A stretch of DNA of 64,000 bases from Salegentibacter sp. Hel_I_6 (GCF_000745315.1 NZ_JQNQ01000001.1:1674001-1738000); one strand, 5' to 3'. Positions 55,248-63,818 are shown, counted from the stretch's first letter. Notes: a model not told the origin generated them from the letters alone. Numbers and translations: made by a program.

Positions 55248-55392
55248 CTCCCCTCCTTTTGAAGGAGGGGAATGAATTCCGATTAATCGGAAGAAAGGGG
55301 TGTTAAAAAACAATAGCTAAATGAAATACCCCTCCGACTTTCCTCTAAAAAAAGCGTCAAAGCCACCTCCCCTTAAAAAAGGGAAGAGCTTT
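55248..55392. repeat. Intergenic inverted-repeat element
   Basis: Contains a 9-bp hairpin CCCCTCCTT/AAGGAGGGG (55250-55270), a perfect 12-bp palindrome CCGATTAATCGG (55279-55290), and complementary half-sites (AAGGGGTGTT at about 55295 versus AATACCCCTCC at 55326; CCACCTCCCCTT...AAGGGAAG at 55373-55386). It looks like a mobile or degenerate palindromic intergenic element of the kind common in Bacteroidota. Confidence 0.6.
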
Positions 55393-55410
55393 TATTCAAT
55401 GGTTTTTACA

Positions 55411-56103
55411 TCAATTTTCAAATTGCGTTCCCATCACGATCATATCGGCGCCGGCATTGTATGCTTTTTTTTGTTGTTCTAAACTTCGAATTCCACCACC
55501 CACTATCAAAGGAATATTTATTGCCTTTTTTACTTCGGAAATAATCTCTTCAGAAACCGGAAAATCAGCGCCGCTACCGGCTTCGAGATAAATAAGTTTT
55601 TTTCCTAGAAATTGACCGGCAAGTGCGGTATTTACAACTGAAATTACTTCAGATTGCGAAATTGGTTTTGTCCCACTTACCCGCTGCACTGCACATTCTT
55701 TCCCGCCATCAATTAGAATATAGGCCGTTGGAATAATTTCCAGTTTGCTATGTTTTAATTTTTCTACAGATTTTACCTGCTGCTCTATCAAGTATTCAGG
55801 GTTTCTTCCAGAAAGCAAACTTAAAAACAGTAAAGCATCCGCAGTTTCGGTGATTTGGGAATAATCGCCGGGAAACAAAATTACCGGTAAATCGGTTTTA
55901 GCTTTTATAGCGTCTACCGTTTCTTCGGTCTTAAAATTTTCAACGGTACTGCCGCCTACAAAAATATGTGTTGTGTATTTTGGTATTTTTCTTAAATAAG
56001 ATTCCGTTTTAGTTTTATCAAATTTATCGGGATCTATTAAAATGGCGAGCAGCTTTTTCCCATTGGTTGTAGCCTGGGAAATTTCAGCATAAAAATTCCG
56101 CAT
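55411..56103 (-). CDS. geranylgeranylglyceryl phosphate synthase family protein (GGGPS/PcrB)
   Basis: A 230-residue TIM-barrel prenyltransferase that joins a polyprenyl diphosphate to glycerol-1-phosphate. Motifs: LLAILIDPDKFDK, THIFVGGSTVENF, LPVILFPGDYSQI, TAYILIDGGKECAVQRVSG, LIYLEAGSGADFPV, IPLIVGGGIRSLEQQKKAYNAGADMIVMGTQFE. Its length and end fit the group found in Bacteroidota and archaea. The natural product in Bacteroidota is not settled. The stop of the preceding phosphopantetheinyl transferase overlaps its ATG by 1 base. Confidence 0.93.
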   Translation of the reverse strand: MRNFYAEISQATTNGKKLLAILIDPDKFDKTKTESYLRKIPKYTTHIFVGGSTVENFKTEETVDAIKAKTDLPVILFPGDYSQITETADALLFLSLLSGRNPEYLIEQQVKSVEKLKHSKLEIIPTAYILIDGGKECAVQRVSGTKPISQSEVISVVNTALAGQFLGKKLIYLEAGSGADFPVSEEIISEVKKAINIPLIVGGGIRSLEQQKKAYNAGADMIVMGTQFEN

Positions 56104-56750
56104 TAATTTTCTGCTTTTTTAGGATCAGCCCAGCCGTAAACGCAGGTAAAACCTTCAAATTCCAGGAATTTCATTTCATAAAAAGATTCCCTGCCTTTAA
56201 AATTGACTTTAGCTGTAGTTTCAGCATCGTCAAAATCAAAATCGGTTACATTTATATGTTGTAAAAACCCAAGTCCCGGTTCAGCATACATTTTATAAAT
56301 AGACTCTTTAGCGCCCCAAACAATAGTAAGTTTTCTTATTAAAGCTTCTTCGTTTGCTACAGTATGATATTCGCTTAAAGGCGTAAATTTATTAGCAATT
56401 TTTAGAATTTTATCACGTCTTTTTTCAATATCTATCCCAACTTTTTCATCACTTACAATAATTGCGGTAAAGTGAAAAGAATGCGTAATAGAAATGTTCT
56501 TACCATCTTGCAGATGCGGTTTTCCTAAGTTATCGTAATAGAGATCGTAATCTACATATCCTGCTTCAGCCATTAAATGGCGAATACTCATAAAACCGCG
56601 ACGGTGAATTTCAGATTTCATCCCATCTACACGATTTTGACAATGTTGGGTAAGATTAATCCCTTCGCTTAAATCTGCAAAAGCTTCTTCTACCTTCCAA
56701 ATGAAGACTTTAGTATGCGGGTTTACTGTTATTGTTTTGTAAAGTGGCAT
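56103..56750 (-). CDS. 4'-phosphopantetheinyl transferase superfamily protein
   Basis: Transfers phosphopantetheine from CoA to a carrier protein. 215 residues, Sfp-type: KPHLQDGKNISITHSFHF (phosphate site), the Mg-binding GIDIEKRRDKI, and WGAKESIYKMYAEPGLGF. It probably activates acyl carrier protein of fatty-acid or other pathways; no polyketide or non-ribosomal synthetase genes are in the window. Translationally coupled to the GGGPS-family gene by the 1-base overlap TAATG. Confidence 0.93.
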   Translation of the reverse strand: MPLYKTITVNPHTKVFIWKVEEAFADLSEGINLTQHCQNRVDGMKSEIHRRGFMSIRHLMAEAGYVDYDLYYDNLGKPHLQDGKNISITHSFHFTAIIVSDEKVGIDIEKRRDKILKIANKFTPLSEYHTVANEEALIRKLTIVWGAKESIYKMYAEPGLGFLQHINVTDFDFDDAETTAKVNFKGRESFYEMKFLEFEGFTCVYGWADPKKAEN

Positions 56751-56771
56751 ATAGATTTGTTATAGATTCCT

Positions 56772-56779
56772 TATTTTTG
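56772..56779 (+). promoter_or_regulatory. Bacteroidota -7 box for ahcY
   Basis: TATTTTTG on the plus strand, 36 bases before the ATG at 56816. Confidence 0.45.
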
Positions 56780-56815
56780 CGAGACAAGAAATTGCTAATA
56801 TTCAAATATAATAAT

Positions 56816-58132
56816 ATGTCGACTAAAACAGTGCCGTATACCGCTTATAAAGTTAAGGATATTTCCCTGGCCGATTGGGGAAGAAAAGAAATTGAACTTG
56901 CCGAAGCTGAAATGCCGGGACTTATGTCTCTTCGTGAAGAATATAAAGATGAACAGCCTTTAAAAGGTGCCAGGATTGCAGGATGTCTTCACATGACCGT
57001 GCAAACTGCTGTGCTAATTGAAACTTTGGTTTCGCTTGGCGCTGATGTTACCTGGAGTTCTTGTAATATTTTCTCTACACAAGATCACGCCGCTGCTGCA
57101 ATTGCTGCTGCGGGAATACCTGTTTATGCCTGGAAAGGAATGACCGAAGAGGAATTTAACTGGTGTATTGAACAAACCTTATTTTTTGGCGAAGAACGCG
57201 AGCCATTGAATATGATTCTTGATGATGGTGGTGATCTTACCAATATGGTTTTTGATCAATATCCTGAGCTTGCTAAAGGAATTCGTGGCCTTTCAGAAGA
57301 AACCACTACCGGAGTTCACCGTCTTTATGAAAGAATGAAAAACGGCACTTTGGTTATGCCGGCAATTAACGTAAACGATTCGGTTACAAAATCTAAGTTC
57401 GATAATAAATACGGATGTCGCGAAAGTGCAGTTGATGCAATTCGCCGTGCTACCGATGTGATGCTTGCCGGAAAACGTGTTGTGGTTTGTGGCTATGGTG
57501 ATGTTGGTAAAGGTACTGCCGCTTCGTTTAAAGGCGCTGGATCTATTGTGACCGTTACTGAAATTGACCCAATTTGTGCTTTACAAGCTGCAATGGACGG
57601 CTTTGAAGTGAAAAAATTAGAAAACGTATTATCAAAAGCTGATATCGTAATTACCACCACCGGTAATAAAGATATTGTACGTGGAGAACATTTTGAAGCG
57701 ATGAAAGACAAAACCATCGTTTGTAATATTGGCCATTTTGACAACGAAATTGATGTTGCTTGGTTAAATAATAATCACGGCGATACTAAAAATGAGATCA
57801 AACCACAAGTTGATAAATACACGATTGACGGAAAAGACATTATTCTTTTAGCTGAAGGTCGCTTGGTGAACCTTGGTTGCGCTACAGGCCACCCAAGTTT
57901 TGTAATGAGTAACTCGTTTACCAACCAAACATTGGCACAAATCGAACTTTGGAAGAATTCTGATAAATATGAAAATGAAGTTTATATGCTTCCAAAGCAT
58001 TTAGATGAAAAAGTCGCCAAACTTCACCTAGAAAAAATTGGGGTAGAATTAACTGAACTTAAAGATTACCAGGCGAAATATATTGGTGTGGAAGTACAAG
58101 GCCCATATAAGCCTGAGTATTACAGATATTAA
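56816..58132 (+). CDS. ahcY: adenosylhomocysteinase
   Basis: NAD-dependent hydrolysis of S-adenosylhomocysteine to homocysteine and adenosine. 438 residues from the ATG at 56816 (MSTKTVPYTAYKVKDIS); an upstream extension is not conserved and crosses the promoter. Motifs: LKGARIAGCLHMTVQTAVLIETL, the NAD-binding VVCGYGDVGKGTAASFKGAG, NDSVTKSKFDN with the catalytic Lys/Asp, and the C-terminal KYIGVEVQGPYKPEYYRY ending in Tyr. Divergent from the phosphopantetheinyl transferase; ends in a strong terminator. Confidence 0.98.
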   Translation: MSTKTVPYTAYKVKDISLADWGRKEIELAEAEMPGLMSLREEYKDEQPLKGARIAGCLHMTVQTAVLIETLVSLGADVTWSSCNIFSTQDHAAAAIAAAGIPVYAWKGMTEEEFNWCIEQTLFFGEEREPLNMILDDGGDLTNMVFDQYPELAKGIRGLSEETTTGVHRLYERMKNGTLVMPAINVNDSVTKSKFDNKYGCRESAVDAIRRATDVMLAGKRVVVCGYGDVGKGTAASFKGAGSIVTVTEIDPICALQAAMDGFEVKKLENVLSKADIVITTTGNKDIVRGEHFEAMKDKTIVCNIGHFDNEIDVAWLNNNHGDTKNEIKPQVDKYTIDGKDIILLAEGRLVNLGCATGHPSFVMSNSFTNQTLAQIELWKNSDKYENEVYMLPKHLDEKVAKLHLEKIGVELTELKDYQAKYIGVEVQGPYKPEYYRY

Positions 58133-58139
58133 CATGGTC

Positions 58140-58183
58140 ATTTCCGCACTTCGACTATGCTCAGCATAAACTACGGCGGAAAT
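58140..58183. repeat. Intergenic inverted repeat after ahcY
   Basis: 8-bp arms ATTTCCGC/GCGGAAAT (58140-58147, 58176-58183) with an inner TATGC/GCATA pair around TTCGACTATGCTCAGC. It resembles the short intergenic repeats of flavobacterial genomes. Confidence 0.5.
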
Positions 58184-58196
58184 CTATATATAAAGT

Positions 58197-58236
58197 AAAA
58201 GACCTCACAGGTTTCCAAAATCTGTGAGGTCTTTTT
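58197..58236 (+). terminator. Rho-independent terminator after ahcY
   Basis: 13-bp stem AAAGACCTCACAG/CTGTGAGGTCTTT (58198-58210, 58222-58234), 11-base loop, T tract. Confidence 0.88.
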
Positions 58237-58243
58237 GTTATAT

Positions 58244-58292
58244 CGTCATCCTGAATTTATTTCAGAGCCTGCTCCGAAATTTATTCGGAGAT
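58244..58292. repeat. Two adjacent palindromes in the intergenic region
   Basis: CTGAA-TTTAT-TTCAG (58251-58265) and CTCCGAA-ATTTA-TTCGGAG (58272-58290), preceded by TCGTCATC. This is the common flavobacterial GTCATCCTGAATTTATTTCAG type of repeat. Confidence 0.55.
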
Positions 58293-58306
58293 CTAAACAT
58301 TTCCCT

Positions 58307-58654
58307 CTAATTCCCACTCATAAACCAAACAAAAAATATAATAGCCACAAACACTACCAAAGCGGCAAGTATAAAAATGACCCATTTTCCTACTTGTGGT
58401 CGTGTACGCGAGGAATTTGCCAGGTTGGTTCTTTCCCCAAGAAATCCGGTTCTTTTAATTATCTGGGCAGCTTTATCTTTTTGCGATTCTTCTACTTCAA
58501 TTCGCATTCCGTCATTACCAAGACCGGCTAATCCCGCTGCGTTATCTGTAGCTTCCCCGTGAGATCTATATGCAATATTTTCTTCATCAAAGAGATTTTT
58601 GATAATAGATAACTCATTACGATCTGTAGTTCGAAAAATATCAATGTACCTCAT
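58307..58654 (-). CDS. DUF2007 membrane-anchored protein
   Basis: 115 residues: an N-terminal DUF2007 domain (MRYIDIFRTTDRNELSIIKNLFDEENIAYRSHGEATDNAAG ... MRIEVEESQKDKAAQII), a short Arg-rich linker, and a single C-terminal helix (WVIFILAALVVFVAIIFFVWFM). DUF2007 is a small ACT/GlnB-like fold thought to sense or bind a ligand, mostly uncharacterised. The C-terminal anchor suggests an inner-membrane protein with a cytoplasmic domain. Confidence 0.85.
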   Translation of the reverse strand: MRYIDIFRTTDRNELSIIKNLFDEENIAYRSHGEATDNAAGLAGLGNDGMRIEVEESQKDKAAQIIKRTGFLGERTNLANSSRTRPQVGKWVIFILAALVVFVAIIFFVWFMSGN

Positions 58655-58682
58655 AACTATTGGTTTTAAAGCCTTACCTAAA

Positions 58683-58724
58683 GATACAAAAAAACCCTTT
58701 CCGAAATTCGGAAAGGGTTTTTAT
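58683..58724 (-). terminator. Terminator of rplU-rpmA
   Basis: Long stem AAAAACCCTTTCCGAA / TTCGGAAAGGGTTTTT (58688-58721) with a very short loop; the minus strand ends in eight T. Confidence 0.85.
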
Positions 58725-58764
58725 ATAATTCTAAGAAGTTTTTTTCTTGTTAAGAATGAAAACT

Positions 58765-59025
58765 CTATGCTTCAAACGGTTCAATAGAAACGTAAGATTT
58801 ATTGTTCTTTGTCTTAGAAAATTTTACAAGACCATCAACTTTAGCGTGTAAAGTATGATCTTTCCCTGCATACACATTCTCACCTGGATTGTGTGCAGTA
58901 CCTCTTTGTCTAACAATGATGTTTCCGGCTACGGCTGCCTGACCGCCAAAAATCTTCACACCTAAGCGTTTTGATTCTGACTCTCTACCGTTCTTGGAAC
59001 TACCGACTCCTTTTTTGTGTGCCAT
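58765..59025 (-). CDS. rpmA: 50S ribosomal protein L27
   Basis: 86 residues starting MAHKKGVGSSKNGRESESKRLGVK, with GGQAAVAGNIIVRQRGTAHNPGENVYAGKDHTL, the standard L27. No N-terminal cleavage extension is present. It is 28 bases after rplU. Confidence 0.98.
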   Translation of the reverse strand: MAHKKGVGSSKNGRESESKRLGVKIFGGQAAVAGNIIVRQRGTAHNPGENVYAGKDHTLHAKVDGLVKFSKTKNNKSYVSIEPFEA

Positions 59026-59053
59026 TTTACTTTAGTTTTAAGTAGATTAATTA

Positions 59054-59545
59054 TTAACTTAAAGCTTCAATTAATTCAGCTTTCTTCATAGAAGAGTAGC
59101 CTTCAAGACCTTTCTCCTTAGCCATCTCTTTTAATTCAGCCACGGTGTACTGATTTAAATCTTCCGATTTTTTATCAGATTTGGTTTCTTTAGGTGCTTC
59201 CTCTTTTTTAGCTGAAGCAGCTTTTTTTCCACCTTTTACATCGATGCTTTCAATAACGATCTCGGTTAAAGATTGACGGTGACCGTTTTTCTTTCTGTAA
59301 CCTTTACGTCTTTTCTTTTTGAAGACAATTACTTTATCTCCTTTAAGGTGACGGGTGATTTTTGCTCCTACTAGAGCACCATCTATAGCCGGGGCGCCAA
59401 GGTTTATGCTGTCCCCGTCTCCAGTAAGAAGTACTTTGTCAAAAGAAACGCTGTCTCCTTCTTCTCCGCTTAGACGGTTAACAAACACCTTCTGGTCTTT
59501 CGCAACTTTAAATTGCTGCCCTGCTATCTCTACAATTGCATACAT
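59054..59545 (-). CDS. rplU: 50S ribosomal protein L21 with a C-terminal Rho_N/HeH-like extension
   Basis: The first 103 residues are ordinary L21 (MYAIVEIAGQQFKVAKDQKVFVNRL; KVIVFKKKRRKGYRKKNGHRQ). About 60 residues follow that most L21 proteins lack: a Lys/Glu linker (KKAASAKKEEAPKETKSDKK) and a final helical hairpin (LNQYTVAELKEMAKEKGLEGY, then KKAELIEALS) like the Rho N-terminal or SAP/HeH fold that binds nucleic acid. This may be a rRNA-contacting extension in some Bacteroidota. rpmA follows. Confidence 0.96.
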   Translation of the reverse strand: MYAIVEIAGQQFKVAKDQKVFVNRLSGEEGDSVSFDKVLLTGDGDSINLGAPAIDGALVGAKITRHLKGDKVIVFKKKRRKGYRKKNGHRQSLTEIVIESIDVKGGKKAASAKKEEAPKETKSDKKSEDLNQYTVAELKEMAKEKGLEGYSSMKKAELIEALS

Positions 59546-59603
59546 AGTGTTGTGATTAATTAATTTATGCTATAATTAGGCTTACTTTTTTCGCAAGCGG
59601 GTG

Positions 59604-59611
59604 CAAATATA
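59604..59611 (-). promoter_or_regulatory. Bacteroidota -7 box for rplU-rpmA
   Basis: TATATTTG on the minus strand, 58 bases before the rplU ATG. Confidence 0.5.
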
Positions 59612-59646
59612 CTTCTAATTAATTAATTCACAAAGCATAAAAATCA

Positions 59647-60111
59647 TTAATAGGTATGCTCCTTCCCTTCTTTGGTATTCCAGGATTTTTTAAATAATTG
59701 CATATAAGCTAAAGTTAAAACTAAACTGGTTGCAAATCCCATTACAGAAACTACAAAAAGTACTATTCCTATATTAGTACCATAATCTGTTCTCCACATA
59801 TTTATAAGGTTACTCAAAAAATCAGGATTGATCTCTGAAGCATATAAAGCGAAGAATAAGGAAAAGATTATTGTCGCGTTAAAACCGGTAAGCAAACAGG
59901 CCATAAAGCCTTTTTGATACTTGAACTTAGCACCTTTAGAACTGCGATAAGCCTTTAGAGCCAACCACATCCCTACGGCCATTATAACCCCATTAAATAA
60001 ACTAAACAGGGGATAAATATGTACATTTAAAACCGATAGGATTAAAAAATAAACAATAAGTCCTGCTCCAATTGCAAAACCATATTTAATAGGAATACTT
60101 AAATTCTTCAT
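59647..60111 (-). CDS. DUF4199 membrane protein
   Basis: 154 residues from the ATG at 60111 (MKNLSIPIKYGFAIGAGL); an upstream ATG at 60162 adds 17 residues without clear support. Four hydrophobic helices are spaced like DUF4199 (LIVYFLILSVLNVHIYPLF; GVIMAVGMWLALKAY; a loop with LINMWRTDYG; IVLFVVSVMGFATSLVLTLAYMQLF). Function unknown; Bacteroidota-specific. Single gene. Confidence 0.85.
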   Translation of the reverse strand: MKNLSIPIKYGFAIGAGLIVYFLILSVLNVHIYPLFSLFNGVIMAVGMWLALKAYRSSKGAKFKYQKGFMACLLTGFNATIIFSLFFALYASEINPDFLSNLINMWRTDYGTNIGIVLFVVSVMGFATSLVLTLAYMQLFKKSWNTKEGKEHTY

Positions 60112-60276
60112 AGCGTTGGTTGATATTTTTATTTGGTAAATTCTAGGAATGCGAGCTAGCAAAAATTAAAATACTTTGCAAAAAAATATCATAAGCGCCA
60201 GCATCGGGGCATTCTAATAATAAACTTAAGAAGTAAATTTCTAAAAAAACTGTCGGTTTTTAGCTTAATAGCTTGT

Positions 60277-60284
60277 TAATTTTG
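60277..60284 (+). promoter_or_regulatory. Bacteroidota -7 box for the M16 protease operon
   Basis: TAATTTTG on the plus strand, about 110 bases before the first M16 gene; moderate support. Confidence 0.4.
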
Positions 60285-60393
60285 ACAGTTTTCGCACAAT
60301 TAAAGAAATTTGATCATTATTCTTAATGCTTATTGTAACAAAATACAACATTCAAACACTAATCCCATGCATTAATGAAAAATCTATTAAAAA

Positions 60394-61722
60394 ATGATTA
60401 GAAACTTAAAGATGGCTGCCCTTGCATTAGTTTGCAGTGCAGCAGGAATTGCCCAGGAGGTAGAATTTACCGAATATGACCTGGACAACGGATTACACGT
60501 TATTTTACACCAGGATAACACGGCTCCTGTGGTTACCGTTGGTGTTATGTACAAAGTAGGCGCAAAAGATGAAGAAGAAGGCCGTTCTGGCTTTGCCCAT
60601 TTCTTTGAACATCTTTTATTTGAAGGTACAGAAAACATTGAACGCGGAAAATGGTTTGATATCGTTGCCGCAAATGGTGGCAGCAACAATGCTAACACCA
60701 CGCAAGATCGTACTTACTATTACGAAACTTTCCCTTCTAACAATCTTGAACTTGGATTATGGATGGAATCTGAAAGAATGCTTCACCCGGTAATCAACGA
60801 AATTGGTGTAGAAACTCAAAACGAGGTGGTGAAAGAAGAGAAACGTTCTCGTATAGACAATGCGCCTTACGGCAAGATTATTTATGCTACCGGAATCAAC
60901 AAGTATGTTTTTGACAAACATCCTTATAAAAACTCGGTAATTGGCACAATGGAAGACCTGGATGCTGCCGAGCTTGATGAATTCAAAGCTTTTTTCGATA
61001 AATATTATGGTCCAAACAACGCTACTTTAGTTGTGGCCGGTAATATAGAAATCGATGAAACAAAAGAAATGATCAAGAAGTATTTTGCTGAAATTCCTAA
61101 AGGAAATGAAGTGGAACCTGTTTCAATTAAAGAAGATCCTATTACCGAAACTATAACCGCTACAGAATACGATAGCAACATCCAAATTCCTGCGAAGCTT
61201 TATGTTTTTAGAACACCTTCTATGAAAGAGAAAGATGCTTATATCCTTGATATGATCTCCTCAATACTAACTGATGGTAAAAGCTCAAGAATGTACAAAA
61301 AGATGGTTGACGAAGATAAAACCGCATTACAGGTATTAGCTTTTCCAAGGTCTCAGGAAGATTATGGAACTTACGTAATGGGAGCTCTTGCTTTAGGCGA
61401 AACCCCATTAGATACTCTTGCCGCTTCTATGGATGAAGAAATTGCAAAACTTCAAAATGAATTAATTTCTGAAAAAGAATATCAAAAACTTCAGAATAAG
61501 TTTGAGAACCGCTTTGTAAACTCTAATAGCAGCATTCAGGGTATCGCTTCTTCACTTGCTACTTATAATGTATTATATGGAGATACCGATCTCATTAATG
61601 AAGAGATTGAAATCTACAGAAATATTACAAGAGAAGATATTAAAAGAGTAGCTAATGAGTATCTAAACGAAAACCAACGTTTGGAATTAGACTACCTTCC
61701 AGAGAGCGAAAACGAACAATAA
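60394..61722 (+). CDS. M16 family zinc peptidase, catalytic subunit
   Basis: 442 residues with a signal peptide (MAALALVCSAAGIAQ). The inverted zinc site is HFFEH at 69-73, with the distal Glu in the ETQNEVVKEEKRSRIDN region, so it should be active. The two M16 half-domains are of normal length for a single subunit. It is 12 bases before a second M16 gene lacking the zinc site; together they form a catalytic/non-catalytic pair in the periplasm, as seen in bacterial M16B heterodimers. Confidence 0.95.
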   Translation: MIRNLKMAALALVCSAAGIAQEVEFTEYDLDNGLHVILHQDNTAPVVTVGVMYKVGAKDEEEGRSGFAHFFEHLLFEGTENIERGKWFDIVAANGGSNNANTTQDRTYYYETFPSNNLELGLWMESERMLHPVINEIGVETQNEVVKEEKRSRIDNAPYGKIIYATGINKYVFDKHPYKNSVIGTMEDLDAAELDEFKAFFDKYYGPNNATLVVAGNIEIDETKEMIKKYFAEIPKGNEVEPVSIKEDPITETITATEYDSNIQIPAKLYVFRTPSMKEKDAYILDMISSILTDGKSSRMYKKMVDEDKTALQVLAFPRSQEDYGTYVMGALALGETPLDTLAASMDEEIAKLQNELISEKEYQKLQNKFENRFVNSNSSIQGIASSLATYNVLYGDTDLINEEIEIYRNITREDIKRVANEYLNENQRLELDYLPESENEQ

Positions 61723-61734
61723 AAAACATTCAGA

Positions 61735-63795
61735 ATGAAATTTAATATACTTACATTATTTATTGCCTGTTTTTTGACCACTGCGTCAATCGCCCAGGTA
61801 GACCGTTCTAAACAACCGGAACCGGGACCGGCACCAAAGATAAATCTTGGCCAGCCAGATGAATTTACTCTAAGCAACGGATTAAAAGTTTTGGTTGTAG
61901 AGAACCACAAACTTCCAAGAGTATCTGCTTCTTTGATTATAGACAATAAACCACACGCCGAAGAAAATCCGGCAACAGCTTCTCTTGTTTCTTCCTTAAT
62001 GGGTACAGGATCTGAAAATATGTCTAAAGATGATTTTAACGAAGAAATCGACTTTTTAGGAGCCAATGTTAGTTTTGGATCAGAAAGCGTTTATGCTAGT
62101 TCACTTTCTAAGTTTTTCCCTAGAGTTATGGAACTTATGGCTGAAGGAGCCTTAAGGCCAAAATTCACCCAGGAAGAATTTGAATCTGAAAAGAATAAAC
62201 AAATTGAAGGATTAAAATCTATAGATAAAGATGTAAGCTCTATCGCTGGCAGAGTAAGTGCTGCTTTGGCTTATGGAGCTAACCACCCTTATGGAGAATT
62301 CGCTACAGTAGAAAATACCGAAAACGTAACTTTAGAGAATATCGAAAAATTCTATAACAGTTATTTCAAACCCAACAATGCTTACCTTGTTGTAGTTGGT
62401 GACGTAAAGACTGCTGAAGTAAAAAAGCTTGCCAAGAAGAATTTTGGAGACTGGAAAGCCGGTGCTCCAAAAGAGCAAGAGTTACCTAAAGTAGCTAACG
62501 TAAACGAGACACAAATCAACCTGGTTGATATGCCAAACGCAGTACAAAGCGAATTAAGACTTCAAAATACCATCGATTTAAAAATGGCAGATGAAGATTA
62601 CTTCCCTGTATTGGTAGCAAACCAAATTCTTGGTGGTAGTTTTGGAAGTTACTTGAATATGAACCTTCGTGAAGACAAAGGTTATACTTACGGAGCCAGA
62701 ACAAGCACAGGAGCAGACAAGTATGCTTCAAGATTTGTTGCACAAGCAAGCGTTAGAAATGCGGTAACCGATAGCGCAATTGTAGAATCTTTGAAAGAGA
62801 TTAGAAGAATTAAAACCGAGCCTGTAGATGCTGAAATGTTAGAAAACGCTAAAAGCAAATTCGCCGGTGACTTCGTATTAAGATTAGAACAACCTTCTAC
62901 CATCGCTAATTACGCGCTTAATATCAAGACGAATGATCTAGAAGATGATTTTTATGAAACTTTCCTTGAGAAGATAAATGCAGTTACTGCAGATGATATT
63001 CAACGTGTAGCCAATAAATATTATCAAACCGATAATATGAGAATTGTGGTTGCAGGTAAAGCTTCAGAAATTGCTGAAAACCTTGAAAAAGTTGAATTTA
63101 ACGGAAAAACAATTCCGGTTAAATATTATAACAAACTTGGTGAGGAAGTTGAAAAACCAAAAGCCAAAGAAGTTGACGCTTCAGTAACCGTAGAAAAAGT
63201 TTACGCAAATTACATTGAAGCTGTTGGTGGACGTGATGCTGTAGAAGAGATAGAAAGTGTAGTCCTTAAAGCTGAAGCCAGTGTACAGGGAACGACTTTA
63301 AACTTAACCATGAAAAGAACTATGGAGGGTAAGTTAAACCAGGAAGTTTCTGTTGGCGGTAACGTTATGAGCAAACAGATTTTTGATGGTGAAGCTGGAT
63401 TTGTAATGGCGCAAGGTCAAAAAATCCCTTACAACGAAGACCAGATTAAAACTGCTAAAATAGATGCTAATCCATTCCCGGAACTACAGGTTGGAGACGC
63501 AACTTTAGAAGGAATTGAGACTGTTGAAGGAACAGATGCATATGTTGTTGCACTTAGCGATAACTACAAAGCTTACTACAATGTAAAAAGTGGTTTAAAA
63601 ATGCAAACTGTACAAACAATGTCTCAAGCTGGACAAACAATGTCTATTCCTACAGGATATAGCGATTACCAGGAAGTAGAAGGAGTTAAATTTCCTTTTA
63701 AAATGACTCAGGCTGCAGGCCCACAAACATTTGAATTTGATATTACTGAGATCCTTGTTAACGAAGGAGTTTCGGCTGAAGATTTTGAAGAATAG
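61735..63795 (+). CDS. M16 family non-catalytic subunit with a C-terminal LolA-like domain
   Basis: 686 residues: signal peptide (LTLFIACFLTTASIAQ), then two M16 half-domains without HxxEH (the region aligned with it is ATASLVSSLMGTGSENMSKDDF), but keeping the substrate-binding R/Y-type motif NLREDKGYTYGARTSTG. From about residue 480 a further domain follows (VEKVYANYIEAVGGRDAVEEIESVVLKAEASV ... GYSDYQEVEGVKFPFKMTQ), resembling LolA/outer-membrane lipoprotein-sorting folds. Likely partner of the upstream active peptidase. Ends in a strong terminator. Confidence 0.9.
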   Translation: MKFNILTLFIACFLTTASIAQVDRSKQPEPGPAPKINLGQPDEFTLSNGLKVLVVENHKLPRVSASLIIDNKPHAEENPATASLVSSLMGTGSENMSKDDFNEEIDFLGANVSFGSESVYASSLSKFFPRVMELMAEGALRPKFTQEEFESEKNKQIEGLKSIDKDVSSIAGRVSAALAYGANHPYGEFATVENTENVTLENIEKFYNSYFKPNNAYLVVVGDVKTAEVKKLAKKNFGDWKAGAPKEQELPKVANVNETQINLVDMPNAVQSELRLQNTIDLKMADEDYFPVLVANQILGGSFGSYLNMNLREDKGYTYGARTSTGADKYASRFVAQASVRNAVTDSAIVESLKEIRRIKTEPVDAEMLENAKSKFAGDFVLRLEQPSTIANYALNIKTNDLEDDFYETFLEKINAVTADDIQRVANKYYQTDNMRIVVAGKASEIAENLEKVEFNGKTIPVKYYNKLGEEVEKPKAKEVDASVTVEKVYANYIEAVGGRDAVEEIESVVLKAEASVQGTTLNLTMKRTMEGKLNQEVSVGGNVMSKQIFDGEAGFVMAQGQKIPYNEDQIKTAKIDANPFPELQVGDATLEGIETVEGTDAYVVALSDNYKAYYNVKSGLKMQTVQTMSQAGQTMSIPTGYSDYQEVEGVKFPFKMTQAAGPQTFEFDITEILVNEGVSAEDFEE

Positions 63796-63818
63796 TGTTT
63801 TTTATTAATGTTAGAAAG

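Noticed and set aside
55134..55410. A second TPP riboswitch before the thiamine-binding/pnuC operon
   Set aside because: Looked for CTGAGA and GAACCTG-type blocks on the minus strand; none is present in the right order.
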